Notes: generated from the sequence alone by a model not told the origin. 64,000 nt of DNA from Siphonodentalium dalli (GCA_032622095.1 CP136067.1:132249990-132313989), one strand, 5' to 3'. Counted from the stretch's first letter, positions 48,784-60,817 are shown. A program made the numbers and translations.

Positions 48784-49289
48784 CCGCGTCGGTCGCACAT
48801 GAAACGTGAGTCCCCGTACATTCCTTGTGTGTGTTCCGCCAAATGTTTTACTGCTAAAAACAGGCCTGCCGCATGTGTCACACTAAATGTCATTTTCAAT
48901 TCGTGTTCGATCCAGCAGATTTAAATGTTGCAAAACAGGTGTATGTGGGTGGGAGAGGGGGTAATAACAAAATTGCAGGAAGGTATGCCGTGGTGGGTGG
49001 GTGGAAAAAAACACTCGTTTTTTACAACCTCACACAATTTGTTTTTACTAAAGACCTTTTGTGCCCATATTTGACATTTGTAACAGTTTAAAACATATTA
49101 TAACTGTAAAAACACCATATTTATGTTACTGGGACCTCATATATGGGCTTCTTGTAGATGACATTAGGCTATGGAATGTTGCGTATGTCACAGTGAGGTG
49201 AAAAACTTCCTCCCCGACACCATTCAGAAAGAAGCTTCGAGAAATGTAAAACTGAAATAAATAAACTTGTCCTGATAAAACGAAGACCT
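48784..49289. other. Intergenic, G-rich word
   Basis: GTATGCC-GTGGTGGGTGGGTGG near 48980 resembles the middle of the G-run palindromic element at 12615. No gene was seen. Confidence 0.4.
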
Positions 49290-49293
49290 TTAA

Positions 49294-49685
49294 CCCTTTA
49301 CCCAACAAACCGGCCAAAACCGGCCAAATAAAGCTTCAACAGCCTAAAATATCTTCGGTCTGTCTCAATAGAACCATACAAATATGGATATCATTGGAAC
49401 CGGCTCCTTGACCACATTGTGATAGTTACAGTTATGCCCTGTGCCAATGCATTCTCTTATATATGCGAGTCGACCATAGGTCGCCTCGCATATATAAGAG
49501 AATGCATTGGCCTAAAATAAATCTTTTTTTAACACCTTTTACCATTTTTTCTTACATTCTTTAACAATTTTATAATTTTTAATGTGTTAAGCCAATGCAT
49601 TCTCTTATATATGCGAGGCGACCTATGGTCGACTCGCATATATAAGAGAATGCATTGGCACATGGCCCTTCTGTTGGGTAAAGGG
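49294..49685. mobile_element. piggyBac-like TTAA MITE, family 1, copy 4 (reversed)
   Basis: TTAA lies at 49290-49293 and 49686-49689. Cassettes lie at 49444-49510 and 49592-49658. The 392-bp element is nearly identical to copies 1 and 2 in reverse orientation. Confidence 0.85.
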
Positions 49686-49833
49686 TTAAGCATTGTGTGC
49701 ATGGAAAATGATCGAGCAACTGTCACAAACAGTAATGTGACTACATGTATCAATGGCTAGAAACTAACGGCCATCAGTGCATCAAGCTACTCAGATAATT
49801 ATTTGCATGTCTATTAACTCAGATGATCTGTTA

Positions 49834-50679
49834 GGGTGGATACACACATGCATGTAATCTCTGTAATTATCGTGTATTTGGCGCTTTACATGGATCATAC
49901 AGACCATATAATATGTGTCCGCTGACAACCCAATCATTGCGGCTATGTTTGACCACAGTGAGTCAAGCTCTGAACGTACATAGAGCCGTTGACTGAAAGA
50001 AGTCGCCAGGCCGCTTAAAATAATTGTTTGCGCGATAACCAAAATGATGGACTTTCTGTTTAAACCATTGTCAGTCTTCTCTTGATTTGTATACAGGTGA
50101 TGGCCCCAGGATTTCCCCAACGCAGGGGCTATAATCCCCAACATGGGGGGGGGGGCAATATTATCAGGATTTCCTGACGCAGAAGCTATATGATCCCCGA
50201 CTTGGAGCTATATGTGATCCCGAAAGCTACCTCGCGGGGTGGCTAACTCTGAGCTATTTAAGTAAAACATATTATATTGTACCTTCTTGCCCAGATTATT
50301 CCGACCGATACATTCAACTAAGTCCCTTAGCGATTTGAAGCTTTCGAAAACTCACGTCAAGCAAGCATCATGGTCGAAAATGTTCTATATCAAGCCTGTA
50401 TACGCCAGGCGTGTCGCTTCTGGTGTTTGTGCATTAATAAAATACCAGATATCACACAGACTTGACTAATTTCCACATCCATAAGAGAAGACATGTTTTA
50501 GACTGGCCTTAAATGTCCCGATAGCAGAGAGTTTGACTTCGCTTATGACTACTCACTTGTCTGGCCTGTTAACAATGAACCGCTCGCGCGCATGTGATCA
50601 ATGTTGTCAATTATTGATGTGGCCATGTAAAATACATGTATTTTACATACAGAGATTACATGCATGTGTGTATCCACCC
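49834..50679. mobile_element. PIF/Harbinger-type element, copy 1
   Basis: The terminal repeats are GGGTGGATACACACATGCAT and its complement, extending to about 33 bp. They are flanked by TTA on both sides (49831-49833, 50680-50682). A 3-bp TWA duplication indicates PIF/Harbinger. The 846-bp interior has no transposase. It carries a segment near 50096-50150 (CCAGGATTTCCCCAACGCAG) that resembles the left end of the hAT element at 17026. Confidence 0.8.
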
Positions 50680-50682
50680 TTA

Positions 50683-51306
50683 CTCCCACAACACATACAG
50701 TATCCATGATCCATGTCTGTTATATATAGTGACTGCATGCTTGTCATGTAGTTTAACATAAGTTGTTCCAGTAGACTAATGCAAGTGGTATGGAATAGTG
50801 CTAGATGGTGGGCTGGTTGATAGACCGATCAGGAAATAGTTAGAAATTATGGAATTGTGTGTATCCTGCACACTTATTATTATTAACTTTTTTTTTAAAG
50901 CGTAAATTCCATATATAAATATGCTCTAAACGCTGCACAAACACACCTAAACGTACACGAATATGAACAAACACATCATCTTAGTTATAGTTATATAATA
51001 GACATACTTACGAAAAAACAAGCAATTTGATTTAGTAGAATAACACACATACAGACTTAGAGCTTGTCATTTACATGTATATGTAGTGGTGCGAGTACAA
51101 TATACTATTTGCTGACATCAATTGCATAATCAATAGTGCTGTGTACTTTATAATAATATTTCCTAAATAAGTGTGTCTTGTGTCTGCCTTTGAACTCAAT
51201 GATGCAATTTATAGAACTCTACACTGTTGATCAATAGTTTTGTTTATCACAAGTTTGTGACTGCAATATAATTTATTGAAAGAAAAAAAAATACTATTTT
51301 CCTGTA
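50683..51306. other. No recognisable feature
   Basis: AT-rich spacer between two Harbinger-type copies. Confidence 0.4.
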
Positions 51307-51309
51307 TAA

Positions 51310-52687
51310 GGGTGGATACACACATGCATGTAATCTCTGTAAATATCGTGTATTTGGAGTTTTACATGGATCATACACACCGTGTAATATGTGTCCGCTG
51401 ACAACCCAATCATTGCGACTGTGTTTGACCACAGTGAGTTAAACTCTGAACCGCTGAAGAGCCGTTGACTGAATGGGACGAAGTCTTCAGGCCGCTTAAA
51501 ATAATTATTCGCGCGATAACTGAAATGGTCGACGTTCTGTTTAAATCATTGTCAGTATTCTATTGATGTTAATACCAGTGATGGCCTCTTCCACAACGCA
51601 GGGGGCTATGACCCCCAACATACACGGGGAGCTATATTATCCCAGAAGCTACCGAATTCACCATTGCATATTTCCTCGACGGGGGGGGGGGGGGGGGGTG
51701 CACACAGCACCCTGAGTCCTGACACCCTGCTTTATAAATATCGAAGTCATGTCTGTCGTGTCTGTTTTCTACGAGTGATTAATCTAATATGCAGCAATTT
51801 ATGCTATTCATATAATTATGAACATATTATACAGCTTTAAATTTGAATGCATGGTGTTGCTGTTTGTCTTCATTCGGCGAAAGGGTTGCCTAGCTACGAG
51901 TTCCCAACTACGTCACCTTTCATCTCTTGTGTTATACAGTTATACATGTATACGCAAAATTTACAACTATGGAATATTTAAGTAAAACATTATATTGTAA
52001 TTCTTGCCCAGATAATCCCGGCTGATACATTCAATTAACTCCCTTAGTTATTGGAAGCTTTCGAGAACCAGCCCCTCCCCCAATCATGGATTATGGTCGA
52101 AAATGTTATAATTCAAGCTTGTGACAGGTAGGAGCTTGTTCAACCTTTGGCTTGAGAAACATATATATAAATGGGGGGGGGGGGGGTGTCACTCTTTTTA
52201 ATTTCAACGCTGTACCTGCATTATTTTTTGGCGCTATAATGAATATTTGCAATCCCAATTGAATTAATGTTATCACATGAGCTCGCTCTCAAATTATCAG
52301 AGAAATCTCAACAAGCCGGTATCGTCCTATAAAAGAATTCTGCATATTTTATTTCTGTTTTGGATGACCCTGTTTCCAAGAAATGACAGAAACAAATCAA
52401 GTATAAAATCGACCGGCTCTAATCCACTTTTCGAAATGAATAATAACTCGTGAAAAACAGCAACATATATCAGACAAGAATTACTCATTTCGGCATCCAT
52501 GAAAGAAGACATGTTTATGACTGGCCTGAAATTTCTTGATGGCAGTTTGTTTGATAATGGCTTATAACTACTCACTGGTGAAATTGACCTCTCGCGCGCA
52601 GTTGATTAATTTGGTCAATTATTCGTGTGGCCATGTAAAATACATGTATTTTACATACAGACATTACATGCATGTGTGTATCCACCC
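51310..52687. mobile_element. PIF/Harbinger-type element, copy 2
   Basis: The termini are the same as in copy 1. TAA lies outside each end (51307-51309, 52688-52690). It is 1378 bp and non-coding. It contains a long G run at 51681 followed by a CACCCTGAGTCCTGACACCCTG-like segment resembling the right end of a hAT element. The inner end holds the palindrome TAAAATACATGTATTTTA. Confidence 0.85.
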
Positions 52688-52690
52688 TAA

Positions 52691-54054
52691 GGGTGGATAC
52701 ACACATGCATGTAATCTCTGTAAATATCGTGTATTTAGCGTTTTACATGGATCATACACACCGTGTAATATGTGTCCGCTGACAACCCAATCATTTCGAC
52801 TGTGTTTAACCACAGTGAGTTAAACTCTGAACCGCTGAAGAGCCGTTGACTGGGACAAAGTAGTCAGGCCGCTTAAAATAATTATTCGCGCGATAACTCA
52901 AATGGTCGACGCTCTGTTTAAATCATTGTCAGTCTTCTATTGATGTTAATACCAGTGATGGCATCTTCCCCAACGCAGGGGGCTATGACCCACAACATGC
53001 ACGGGGAGCTATATTATCCCAGAAGCTACCGAATTCACCGAATTGCATATTTCCTCGACCGGGGGGGGGGGGGTCTGTGCATGCAGCACCCTGAGTCCTG
53101 ACACCCTGCTTTATGAATATCGTAGTCATGTCTGTCGTGTCTGTTTTCTACGAGTGATTAATCTAATATGCAGCAATTTATGCTATTCATATAATTATGA
53201 ACATATTACAGTTTTAAATTTGAATGCATGGTGTTGCTGTTTGTCTTCATTCGGCGAAAGGGTTGCCTAGCTACGAGTTCCCAACTACGTCACCTTTCCT
53301 CTCTTGTGTTATAAATGTATTCGCAAAATTTACAACTATGGATATTTAAGTAAAACATTATATTGTAATACTTGCCCAGATAATCCCGGCTGATACATTC
53401 AATTAACTCCCTTAGTTATTGGAAGCTTTCGAGAACCAGCCCCCCCCCCAATCATGGATTATTGTCGAAAATGTTATAATTCAAGCTTGTGACAGTTAGG
53501 AGCTTGTTCAACCTTTGGCTTGAGAAACATATATATAAATGGGGGGGGGGGAGTGTCACTCTTTTTAACTTCAACGCTGTACCTGCATTATTTTTTGGCG
53601 CTATAATGAATATTTACAGTCCCAATTGAATTAATGTTATCACATGAGCTCGCTCTCAAATTATCAGAGAAATCTCAACAAGCCGGTATCATCCTATAAA
53701 AGAATTCTGCATAATTTATTTTTGTTTTGGATGACCCTGTTTCCAAGAAATGACAGAAACACATCAAGTATAAAATCGACCGGCTCTAATCCACTTTTCG
53801 AAATGAATTATAACTCGTGAAAAACAGCAACATATATCAGACAAGAATTACTCATTTCGGCATCCATGAAAGAAGACATGTTTATGACTGGCCTGAAAGT
53901 TCTTGATGGCAGTTTGTTTGATAATGGCTTATAACTACTCACTGGTGAAATTGACCTCTCGCGCGCAGGTGATTAATTTGGTCAATTATTGGTGTGGCCA
54001 TGTAAAATACATGTATTTTACATACAGACATTACATGCATGTGTGTATCCACCC
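52691..54054. mobile_element. PIF/Harbinger-type element, copy 3, abutting copy 2
   Basis: It starts immediately after the TAA that ends copy 2 and finishes at 54054, followed by TAA (54055-54057). It is 1364 bp and almost identical to copy 2 in the same orientation. The two elements share one TAA at 52688-52690. Confidence 0.85.
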
Positions 54055-54057
54055 TAA

Positions 54058-54423
54058 CCATAAATGATACTTACATTGACATGTTAATTGAGAAGATCCA
54101 AATATACATAACTCATGATGTAGAGCAATTAACGCCCTCCTTATTTTAATTGTTCCGGGGGAGCTGGGGCATCGGGGAAGGGCTTAAAACTTGCAAAAAC
54201 GTGCGCCCTAATCACGTTTGTATATTATATTATAGATATCAAGTTAATTTTCAAGTCAAGCTGGTGCAATTGCTCTCCTTAAAAACCAAGGCTAAAATCA
54301 GTCAGGCTTCGTTTAAGCATATTTTATATTGTAGCGAGTAACTACCAGTACATGAGATCTGAGCACAAGTTTATTTCGTCTCAAATGTAGTCAGTCAATA
54401 GTATTTATCTCATCTGTTGTCCT
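54058..54423. other. No recognisable feature
   Basis: Short spacer without a gene. Confidence 0.4.
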
Positions 54424-54427
54424 TTAA

Positions 54428-54873
54428 CCCTTTCAGTGCCAGGTCCGATTTTTGTATCAACCCATATACCCTGTGCCAATGCATTCTCTTATATATGCGA
54501 GTCGACCATAGGTCGCCTCGCATATATAAGAGAATGCATTGGCCCAACAATTTTTCATCATTTGTTATTATATTTTTTACAATTTTAATAATCTTTTCTT
54601 ATATTCTTTACAGACTTATTTTGTAGGTTTAGTGCCAGGGAATCTTACGTTTTTCATGGGCATCAAAATTATTACTATGAATACTTGGTGATAGTTTTGA
54701 GTTATATCATGCCCCTAAGGTTTTATCCAGTTTGTTTTAAAATTTGCTATAGCATGCTTAAGCATACCCAAAACAAATTCAACCCAAAAAAATCTAAAAG
54801 AAAAAAAATGTTAAGGCCGATTTTACAGACCGTAAATTAGGGCCGATGAGATCGGCCCCTGGCACTGAAAGGG
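54428..54873. mobile_element. piggyBac-like TTAA MITE, family 3
   Basis: TTAA lies at 54424-54427 and 54874-54877. The perfect 16-bp ends CCCTTTCAGTGCCAGG and CCTGGCACTGAAAGGG differ from families 1 and 2 after CCCTT(T). It nevertheless has one full 67-bp palindrome cassette (54476-54542) with the same CCCTGTG lead-in, followed by a TTATATTCTTTACA spacer word. Confidence 0.85.
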
Positions 54874-54877
54874 TTAA

Positions 54878-55702
54878 AGGGAAAACACAGTAACTGTCGA
54901 TGTATGGGCTATCAAGTGTTTCTTTCTATATCGCGACAGCGCCAGTTCGCATGATAATAATATATTGTGATTTGTAATTTGCCGTACCGTGACTATCATG
55001 TAACGTTTAGATGTTTGTGTGCGGATGCTCTTAATTACCATACAAATTTCCACCCGCTCTTCGTTGGTACAATCTCTTCATGAACACATTGATGCCTCAA
55101 GAAAATTTAAGAGGGTGTATTAAATAAGAGTCGTTTCAGATATCACGATAATATTTTACCGTGCAGGAACGCACTTTTATTAAACATTACTCCGTTGCGC
55201 GTTGAAATGTTGAACTCATCGTCGACAATCCACCAAGGCCATTGTATAGCGAACGAATTCAGCGAGATACTTTGTCCAAAATGATTACGCATTATAAATG
55301 AAACTGATAAAATTCTAACAATGATATACTATATCAAGAGGAAAAAATGGATAAAATTCCTGCGTAATTTTCCGGTGTCGGATATACACGGTGATAACGT
55401 GATGTAGAAAGGATATACCACACTCGTTAACAGAACAATTTGTTTCGAGATAGCTATTTCGCAAATAAAATTTACGGATTTATTTACTTTGGTATGTATA
55501 ACATAATTGATCAGTAGTATGATATTATCATGTGCTCTGTTGCTCACCACAATTATTTAAATGATGGTGCGGGAAATCGTTTAACGAGTTCTTGTCAGGA
55601 TCAGCGAAAGTCCCCCTTATCTTTTCGCATGTAGAACCTGGCACCTAAATCATCTGGAGTACACGATGGACTCGTTCCTAGCGCTCAGCTTCCACTATAC
55701 GA
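54878..55702. other. No recognisable feature
   Basis: No gene or repeat was recognised. Confidence 0.4.
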
Positions 55703-55705
55703 TAA

Positions 55706-56840
55706 GGGTCGTTCCACACCGGGCGCGAGCGAGCGATTATAACGGCCGTTTTCTGACGTCCGTAGCAATTAAAAGCGCGCGATTTTATGTTCACACCACA
55801 AGCGACTGAAACGCTTCGTCGCGCGCGCAGGCGTTTGTAATATTTCCACTGTTTTCCTCTCTAGATGTGCCCTGTCCACTGCGAGTTTTTGTTACCTGTT
55901 TGTGGTGTCGGGTGAAATGGTCTCTTAGATTCTTCCACTTGTCTTTACATTGTTGGGCTGTTGAGAAAATAAACAAAAATATGCATTATTTTCAACCATC
56001 ATCACATGTACTGTTTTTCATGACCTATTTAGTGATATCAATAATTCATTTTATGACAACACTAAACGAGTTCTTGATATCACAAAATAGGTAATAAATA
56101 TGAAACTGCGCCACATAGTCTCAAAATTATAACTGAAAATGTAAAAAATAGTTGCAGGCATATGTAATGTAATTGAACATTTGAATATAATATGCTCATT
56201 ATATACATACATGGCATTTTCAAACTCATGTCATTGTCAACTACAATATGTCAAGTGGAATGTGTTAAATGGACATTCTGAATCTCATAGCAATTGCGCT
56301 TAATTGAATTTCATTCTATAATTCCAGTTTGTGAGTTTTTTTTTATCGGGGAGGGGTGGCAGTTCATTCTAATGTGGGCAAAGTGACTTCACAAGCTTGG
56401 TTTGCCTATTTGGAATGGAATTGTGATTTAAAAAACTAACCCGACGATTCTGTTACTCAGGCAATCTCTTCCCATGCAATCTCTCTTCTCTTTATTCTTA
56501 TACTCTTGAGATTTTGTGTCATACAGACACACATGGCGTTGTACTTCGATAATTAGCCTCTCGCTAAAGTCCTCCATTATCGTGGCGACAAATCAGTGTG
56601 CCGTCCTCAAATAGAAAAAATACGGTCGGATAAACACATTACCTGAGAGCGGTCCAATTATCTCGCTGGTTTGCAATAAAGCGATAATTCGGCGAAGCAT
56701 AAAATCACTGCTATAATCGCCTCGTGGTCAGCGAGTCGGTCGCTTGCGGTGTGAACATAAAAATCGCGCGCTTTGAACTGCTACGGACGTCAGAAAACGG
56801 CCGTTATAATCGCTCGCTCGCGCCCGGTGTCGAACGACCT
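55706..56840. mobile_element. Harbinger remnant with MADF gene piece
   Basis: Long inverted ends of about 100 bp open GGGTCGTTCCACACCGGGCG and contain ACGGCCGTTTTCTGACGTCC. TAA lies on both sides (55703-55705, 56841-56843). Long TIRs, a TWA duplication and a MADF/Myb-like protein fit Harbinger, whose second gene encodes such a DNA-binding protein. The transposase is missing, so the 1135-bp element is an internal-deletion derivative. Confidence 0.75.
55791..56577 (-). pseudogene. MADF-domain protein of a Harbinger element (fragment, two exons)
   Basis: On the reverse strand an ATG at 56577 opens MEDFSERLIIEVQRHVCLYD, then TKSQEYKNKEKR, the N-terminal half of a MADF (Myb/SANT-like) domain. A GT donor follows at 56456. 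A good acceptor (TTTTCTCAACAG) ends at 55958. The next exon reads QQCKDKWKNLRDHFTRHHKQV, the C-terminal half. The central Trp motif is out of frame (AWEEIA is readable one frame over), so the copy is damaged. The frame then runs into the terminal repeat. It would bind element ends and assist the transposase. Confidence 0.7.
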
Positions 56841-56843
56841 TAA

Positions 56844-57994
56844 GACGCAACGTTCCGACATCATGTAGCGATTAGTAAGGGCCGACACAGCTTTTCTGGG
56901 GATTACGTCGTTGATATATATATAGCGTCGCCAGAATTCCCCCAGGTAACCAGCACCAGATAGCAGTATAGCTATTACGGCATTAGCTCATAACGTCGTA
57001 TCCGAAAATAGTAGGGTGGTAGCAGACTAGGGTTCATGATCGAATCACCTCTGCACTGTGTCGGCACTCTAGCCCGTGCATTGACGTCATATGACGTCCG
57101 ATCCTGGTTGGCTACTGAAGTATTCCTATTGTATGAACTAGTGTACACGGGGTCGATCAAAACTACAACACACTTGATGTTTTAGGCCCAATGTTATGAG
57201 AACAAAACCGTTATCTCCGACAACATCGTGTTGTAAATTTATAATTTATACCTGGATGTCTTTTTTGACAACCTGGTATCAAATCTCATTTTACCTCCGA
57301 ATTTGCCAGAGATAATTTAATACTTTGAATGCTATTTCCAGTGACATAGAATGCACATATCTTAATAACAATCTAGCAAACATTAAATTGACATTGACTC
57401 AGATGATATATTTGCCCAGGAATTCATCGTATGTGCACTAAGTCTTCTTATCTAGGTGTGAACGGAGATATGATTAGTGCAAACCACTCTAAATCGAATA
57501 AGTCAAAAACTCAGAGCAAACAACAGCGACAACCACTCGACAGCATCCACGATTTGTTTTGTGCACAGCGCGCATGTACACAAAACTATCTCTCGAAAGT
57601 TTAAAAATATAATCCGATATGAAGGGCGCACTGAGGTGGCATGTTACTCTCTTTGACATGTTCCCCAATTATTCTAGATCATCGTGACTTTGATAAGTTT
57701 CAATCCGCTGTGACGAGTCTGTACGGTAAATGCGAGTCGGTGAATAGGAGGTGATATGATCCGGTCCTTTTAGAAATCCTAAAAACGGATCTCTGTTGTG
57801 GTAAGTTCGTAAAAACTTACCTATATCTTTCTCGAGTCTATGATGCAGTGTAATATCTAACACATTTAGCGGTTATTTCTAGATAACCTAAATTTCTTGA
57901 CTGCTTCAAGCCTCAAAAATGACAGCAGCATCGAATGATGTGATCACGCTGTGGTTGGTAGTGTTGTAAAGTTGTTCATGTTATTAATGTTCTA
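56844..57994. other. No firmly recognisable feature
   Basis: A 64-residue reverse frame at 57669-57863 has a balanced composition but no family match or convincing splice acceptor. Confidence 0.4.
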
Positions 57995-57998
57995 TTAA

Positions 57999-58391
57999 CC
58001 CTTTACCCAACAGAAGGGCCCTGTGCCAATGCATTCTCTTATATATGCGAGTCGACCATAGGTCGCCTCGCATATATAAGATAATGCATTGGCTTTACAC
58101 ATTAAAAATTATAAAATTGTTAAAGAATGTAAGAAAAAATGGTAAAAAGTGTTAAAAAAAATATTTGTTTTAGGCCAATGCATTCTCTTATATATGCGAG
58201 GCGACCTATGGTCGACTCGCATATATAAGAGAATGCATTGGCACAGGGCATAACTGTAACTATCACAATATGGTCAAGGAGCCGGTTCCAATGATATCCA
58301 TATTTGTATGGTTCTGTTGAGACAAACCGAAGATATTTTAGGCTGTTGAAGCTTTATTTGGCCGGTTTTGGCCGGTTTGTTGGGTAAAGGG
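57999..58391. mobile_element. piggyBac-like TTAA MITE, family 1, copy 5
   Basis: TTAA lies at 57995-57998 and 58392-58395. Cassettes lie at 58026-58092 and 58175-58241. 393 bp, same orientation as copies 1 and 2. Confidence 0.85.
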
Positions 58392-58419
58392 TTAAAATTT
58401 ACTGCATGGTATATAATTA

Positions 58420-58570
58420 TAAGGAATGACTTGAAGATATTGGGGTCATTGGTTTTGACCGGCAGAGTAATTTAAACATGGGAATTTAAGAATGGGATTC
58501 ACACACTTTGTTTAATTACTCTGCCGGTCAAAATACAATGACCCAAATATATCTTTATGTCATTTCTTAA
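58420..58570. mobile_element. Hairpin MITE, 150 bp
   Basis: The arms TAAGGAATGACTTGAAGATA, GGGTCATTG and TTTTGACCGGCAGAGTAATT are answered by the complement up to 58570. There is a short unique loop and no gene. Confidence 0.7.
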
Positions 58571-59609
58571 ATTAAAACTATATGCGATACTTCCTAGGAT
58601 TTGAAAGGGAATTTCAATGTTGCGTCAAAATTTCTTTGGTATTACTGCCGTTCAAATAACCCTGTACTTCTAACACTCAGTGCACAAGTACCTAGAGAAA
58701 TAAAAAAGACTCGTGCCAGCATTTGCACAGAAATGAAATTGAAACTAACAATTCAGTGATACAGCCATACAAACATTGCGTGAACGGTTGCCACTAACCA
58801 ATTAAAAGCGACGAATCGATGACGTCACTTGATCAATCGATAATTAGATGTCTGAGACAGTATGACGGTTTCAACTTTATGAGTCTTTTCTTCGGAACTA
58901 GATTTTCGCTCGTTTTACTTCTACGTCTCCCGCGAAATGACGGATTAAATTATAAGAAATAACTTTGTTTTGATTAGGGCTATGAGTTATAACTAAAAAG
59001 TATGCAGACAAATTTACACGTTATAGAATTTGTCTTAAAACTGTTGCGTTATAACCTTAATCTAAACAAAAATGTTATGTTTTAAATACGATCATTCGAT
59101 CATCTGTCGATTTCCATACAAACAAAAATGAATTTGATAAACAAAATAATTAGGATTTGCAAAACAAAACAGAACACACATTTCTATCCGTTCGCCGAGA
59201 TGGCTAATTGGGTCCTGATTGGAAGCTTATAATGGATTCGCGGCTTATGCCAACGACTTATTTATATTTATTATATCGCCAGCGCTAACCCTGATATTCG
59301 CCGTGTTAGCACGGTTGCTATTTAAAGGCAACTTTCGATAGCATAGCTATCCACAGCAGCCTTTAGATTACATGAATTTCCAAAAATTATTTCACGGAAT
59401 ATTAGCATGTGGACATTCTATTCTATTATTAAAATATACTACTGATATATATTTTTTGTATATAATTTTTAACATTCAATTTGGAATTATAGGTATATGT
59501 ATACGGTATCACGGATTGTAGGTGGGCTGAACAATAGGGAAAAAAATATCGGGGGACATAACTGCCAGTACAGCCAGTGCTAAATGCGACATTACTAGTT
59601 TGATGGTTT
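58571..59609. other. No recognisable feature
   Basis: AT-rich spacer. Confidence 0.4.
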
Positions 59610-60133
59610 AAGGATACGGGCGGCGTTGGCGGTGGGTATGCTATTAACATATTCACCTCCGTCAAAATCCGCCATAAAAAGAAATAATAGTAAAATATAG
59701 ACCGACGTTGTTCTTATACCAATCAGAAATATGGCATAAACAGTATGTTATTGTCAAATGTTTTTCGTTTGTTATGTAAACAAAAACAAAAACGTTACAG
59801 AACCTGGCTTTTGTTTAGGTCCGGATGTGGTAAATATAAAGAGCGTTATTTGTTACTGTTTTCCTTATATGGAAATAATAAAGAGCGTTTATATCATTTG
59901 TGTGTGATTAACCAATAGAATTACGCTCTGTTATGTAAACAGAAGCAGAACTTATGTAACACGAGCAGGCTCCTGTTTACGTACACCATCGCACGTCTTG
60001 ACGACAATATACTATTTACGCGCTGATTATGTTTGGCATATGAACTAAACTATATATATATTTTAATATTCCTTCTGTTGATGGCGATTTGAACAAATAT
60101 ATATATTTCTGCAACGAACGCCGCCCGTGCCTT
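59610..60133. mobile_element. MITE, GATACGGGCGGCG family, copy 2
   Basis: The termini are AGGATACGGGCGGCGTT and AACGCCGCCCGTGCCT. Alignable throughout with 44422-44946 (for example TATGGCATAAACAGTATG and GGCTTTTGTTTAG). Flanked by TTTA on both sides. Confidence 0.75.
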
Positions 60134-60344
60134 TATTATACAAAGTTGTGAAAGTTAACAAAAAATTCGTATTCAGTGCAGTCCGATTTCTCTCCCTGTC
60201 GAAGTTTATCAGCTGCGCTTGCAAGACAGTATTTTGAATTGCTAGCATAACTTGTTTACTATTGTAAAATGTAAAATTTTAGTTAAAAAATGGTTAAAAC
60301 CGGACGAAATGTGTTTGTAAACCAAGGTATATAACTCATTGATT

Positions 60345-60817
60345 AAAGGTACTCAACCCGATAAAACTCCTCTCAATTACTATTTCAATGGCTTCGGGGG
60401 TAAAACATATTTGATTCGAGTCGAGGAAGTCACCCATCAAAGCTCAGATTTGTTAGATATCGATTTTAGAAATCTATTATTTTTCATTATCGGGAATACT
60501 ATCTGGCCCAGAACTCAGTCAAAATTGCGTTAAAATTACCACTTGATTTTAGAGTTATCCATCCTTGTCTGTTTGAATAGATTTGGAGAACACATCCAGA
60601 GCAGATTACGGCAGTTAGTAGTACTTATCTCGAGTTTATAACAAATTTCAAAAATCAATATCTAATAACTCTGAGCTTTGTTTGATGGGTTCCTCGACTC
60701 GAATCAAATATTTTTTACCCCCAAAGCCAAAGAAATAGTAATATGGGACCCTCCGATCGGATTGTTGTTGTTGGAATCTGTTGAGATGGGGACCCTCTTT
60801 ACGGGTTGAGTACCTTT
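60345..60817. mobile_element. MITE, AAAGGTACTCAA family, complete copy
   Basis: The ends AAAGGTACTCAACCCG and CGGGTTGAGTACCTTT lie within TTA/TAA context. Both arms extend over about 130 bp (GGCTT-GGGGGTAAAA, TTGATTCGAGTCGAGGAA). The right arm has a 50-bp insert with GGGACCCTC words. No gene. A half copy is at 41350. Confidence 0.75.

Noticed and set aside
57669-57863. 64-residue reverse frame as a terminal host exon
   Set aside because: Balanced composition, but no family is recognised, the acceptor side is weak, and an AGGTAAGT donor-like site lies within it.
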